Assembly (NCBI RefSeq): GCF_009759665.1
Contig: NZ_WQNE01000019.1
Coordinates: 1-64,000, forward strand
Origin: Bradyrhizobium cajani
Lineage (GTDB): Bacteria > Pseudomonadota > Alphaproteobacteria > Rhizobiales > Xanthobacteraceae
Length of the DNA stretch: 64,000 bases
Reading direction: 5' to 3'
The notes beneath the pieces are model-generated. The model had not been told where the DNA came from and did no database searches. It saw only the letters and a list, made by a program, of their open reading frames with translations. Each line of letters starts with the position of its first letter. Position 1 is the stretch's first letter. The translations under genes were made by a program, and so were the position numbers. Positions 63,732 through 64,000 of this stretch are shown piece after piece.

Positions 63732-64000
63732 GATCCGTATCGCAGCCCGCCTGCTGGCAGTCGCCGCGCTGGCGGCGCTGACGGCCGGCTGCTTCCAGCC
63801 GATGTACGCCGAGCGCACCGACGGCACCCCCGGCTTGCGCGAGAAGCTGATGGGGGTCGATCTACCGCCGATCAACAAGGCAAACGCCTCCCGCGAGGCT
63901 CGGGTCGGGGTCGAGGTCCGCAATGCGCTGGCTTTCAAGCTGTATGGCTCGGCGACCGGCATGCCGCCGACGCACCGCCTGGATATTCGCTTCACCACCA
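63718..64000 (+). CDS. lptE: LPS-assembly lipoprotein LptE (partial)
   Basis: The first 94 residues are visible; the gene continues beyond the window. A lipoprotein signal peptide ends at the lipobox LTAGC, followed by FQPMYAER, the usual LptE beginning; VGVEVRNALAFKLYG is the central strand region. LptE plugs LptD and helps place lipopolysaccharide in the outer membrane. The ATG lies within leuS, in another frame. Confidence 0.9.
   Translation, partial: MLSARIRIAARLLAVAALAALTAGCFQPMYAERTDGTPGLREKLMGVDLPPINKANASREARVGVEVRNALAFKLYGSATGMPPTHRLDIRFTT

Overview
The window is a GC-rich stretch of chromosome from an alphaproteobacterium, most likely Bradyrhizobium or a close relative. The gene set points that way (rsmB, a heparinase II/III protein and purH together; leuS followed by lptE; ftsK, lolA and xthA together; two glnK-amtB pairs; many chemotaxis and cyclic-di-GMP genes). 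So do the dispersed palindromes of the GTCATTCCGGGGCGCG type between genes, which I recall as typical of Bradyrhizobium. The genus call is inference. I see no phage, transposase, integrase, CRISPR array or defence island, and the content is mostly core chromosome.

Layout. 0.2-7.1 kb: class III nucleotide cyclase, AHSA1-like protein, topoisomerase IB, acetyl-CoA synthetase, L,D-transpeptidase, thermonuclease-like protein. 7.4-9.1 kb: chemoreceptor. 9.3-13.1 kb: an operon of a sulfotransferase, CysD and a CysN-CysC fusion, able to make PAPS and use it. 13.2-18.6 kb: SDHAF4-like protein, RsmB, heparinase-like protein, PurH. 18.7-28 kb: transporters (UMF1-type MFS, AAHS/SHS-type MFS, MATE), gamma-glutamyltransferase, GST divergent from a DUF2239 protein, chromene-carboxylate isomerase-like protein, ketopantoate reductase-like protein. 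28.2-31.8 kb: a c4-type cytochrome beside a sorbosone-dehydrogenase-like protein, an SDR and tRNA-Gly(GCC). 32-33.7 kb: thioredoxin/TPR co-chaperone and a Lon N-terminal-domain protein. 33.8-38.5 kb: MHYT-GGDEF-EAL protein, cytochrome b561-like and PepSY proteins, and a TetR regulator divergent from a small membrane protein. 38.6-42.2 kb: Trm112-like protein, UbiH-type hydroxylase, acyl-CoA thioesterase II, GYF-domain membrane protein.

42.4-47.8 kb is the nitrogen-sensing region: two glnK-amtB pairs in the same orientation, separated by an ArsR regulator, an SRPBCC protein and a ClpP paralogue. A good sigma-54 promoter lies before the second pair only. 48.1-54.3 kb: GFA-family protein, class I aminotransferase, FtsK, LolA-like protein, exonuclease III; a perfect CtrA-type site lies before the aminotransferase-ftsK unit. 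54.4-61 kb: cyclic-nucleotide-binding protein, OmpR-type response regulator, second L,D-transpeptidase, hydratase/FAH-like protein, YggS, two diguanylate cyclases. 61.1 kb to the end: leuS overlapping lptE, which runs off the window.

I found no wholly new system. The best leads are regulatory: paired operators at two divergent promoters (TetR/small membrane protein; GST/DUF2239), a 10-bp element placed alike before the arsR-type gene and the GYF-domain gene, the CtrA-type site before ftsK, and the sulfotransferase-PAPS operon with unknown target. Start codons were often moved inward from the longest open frame on the basis of family length and Shine-Dalgarno position.
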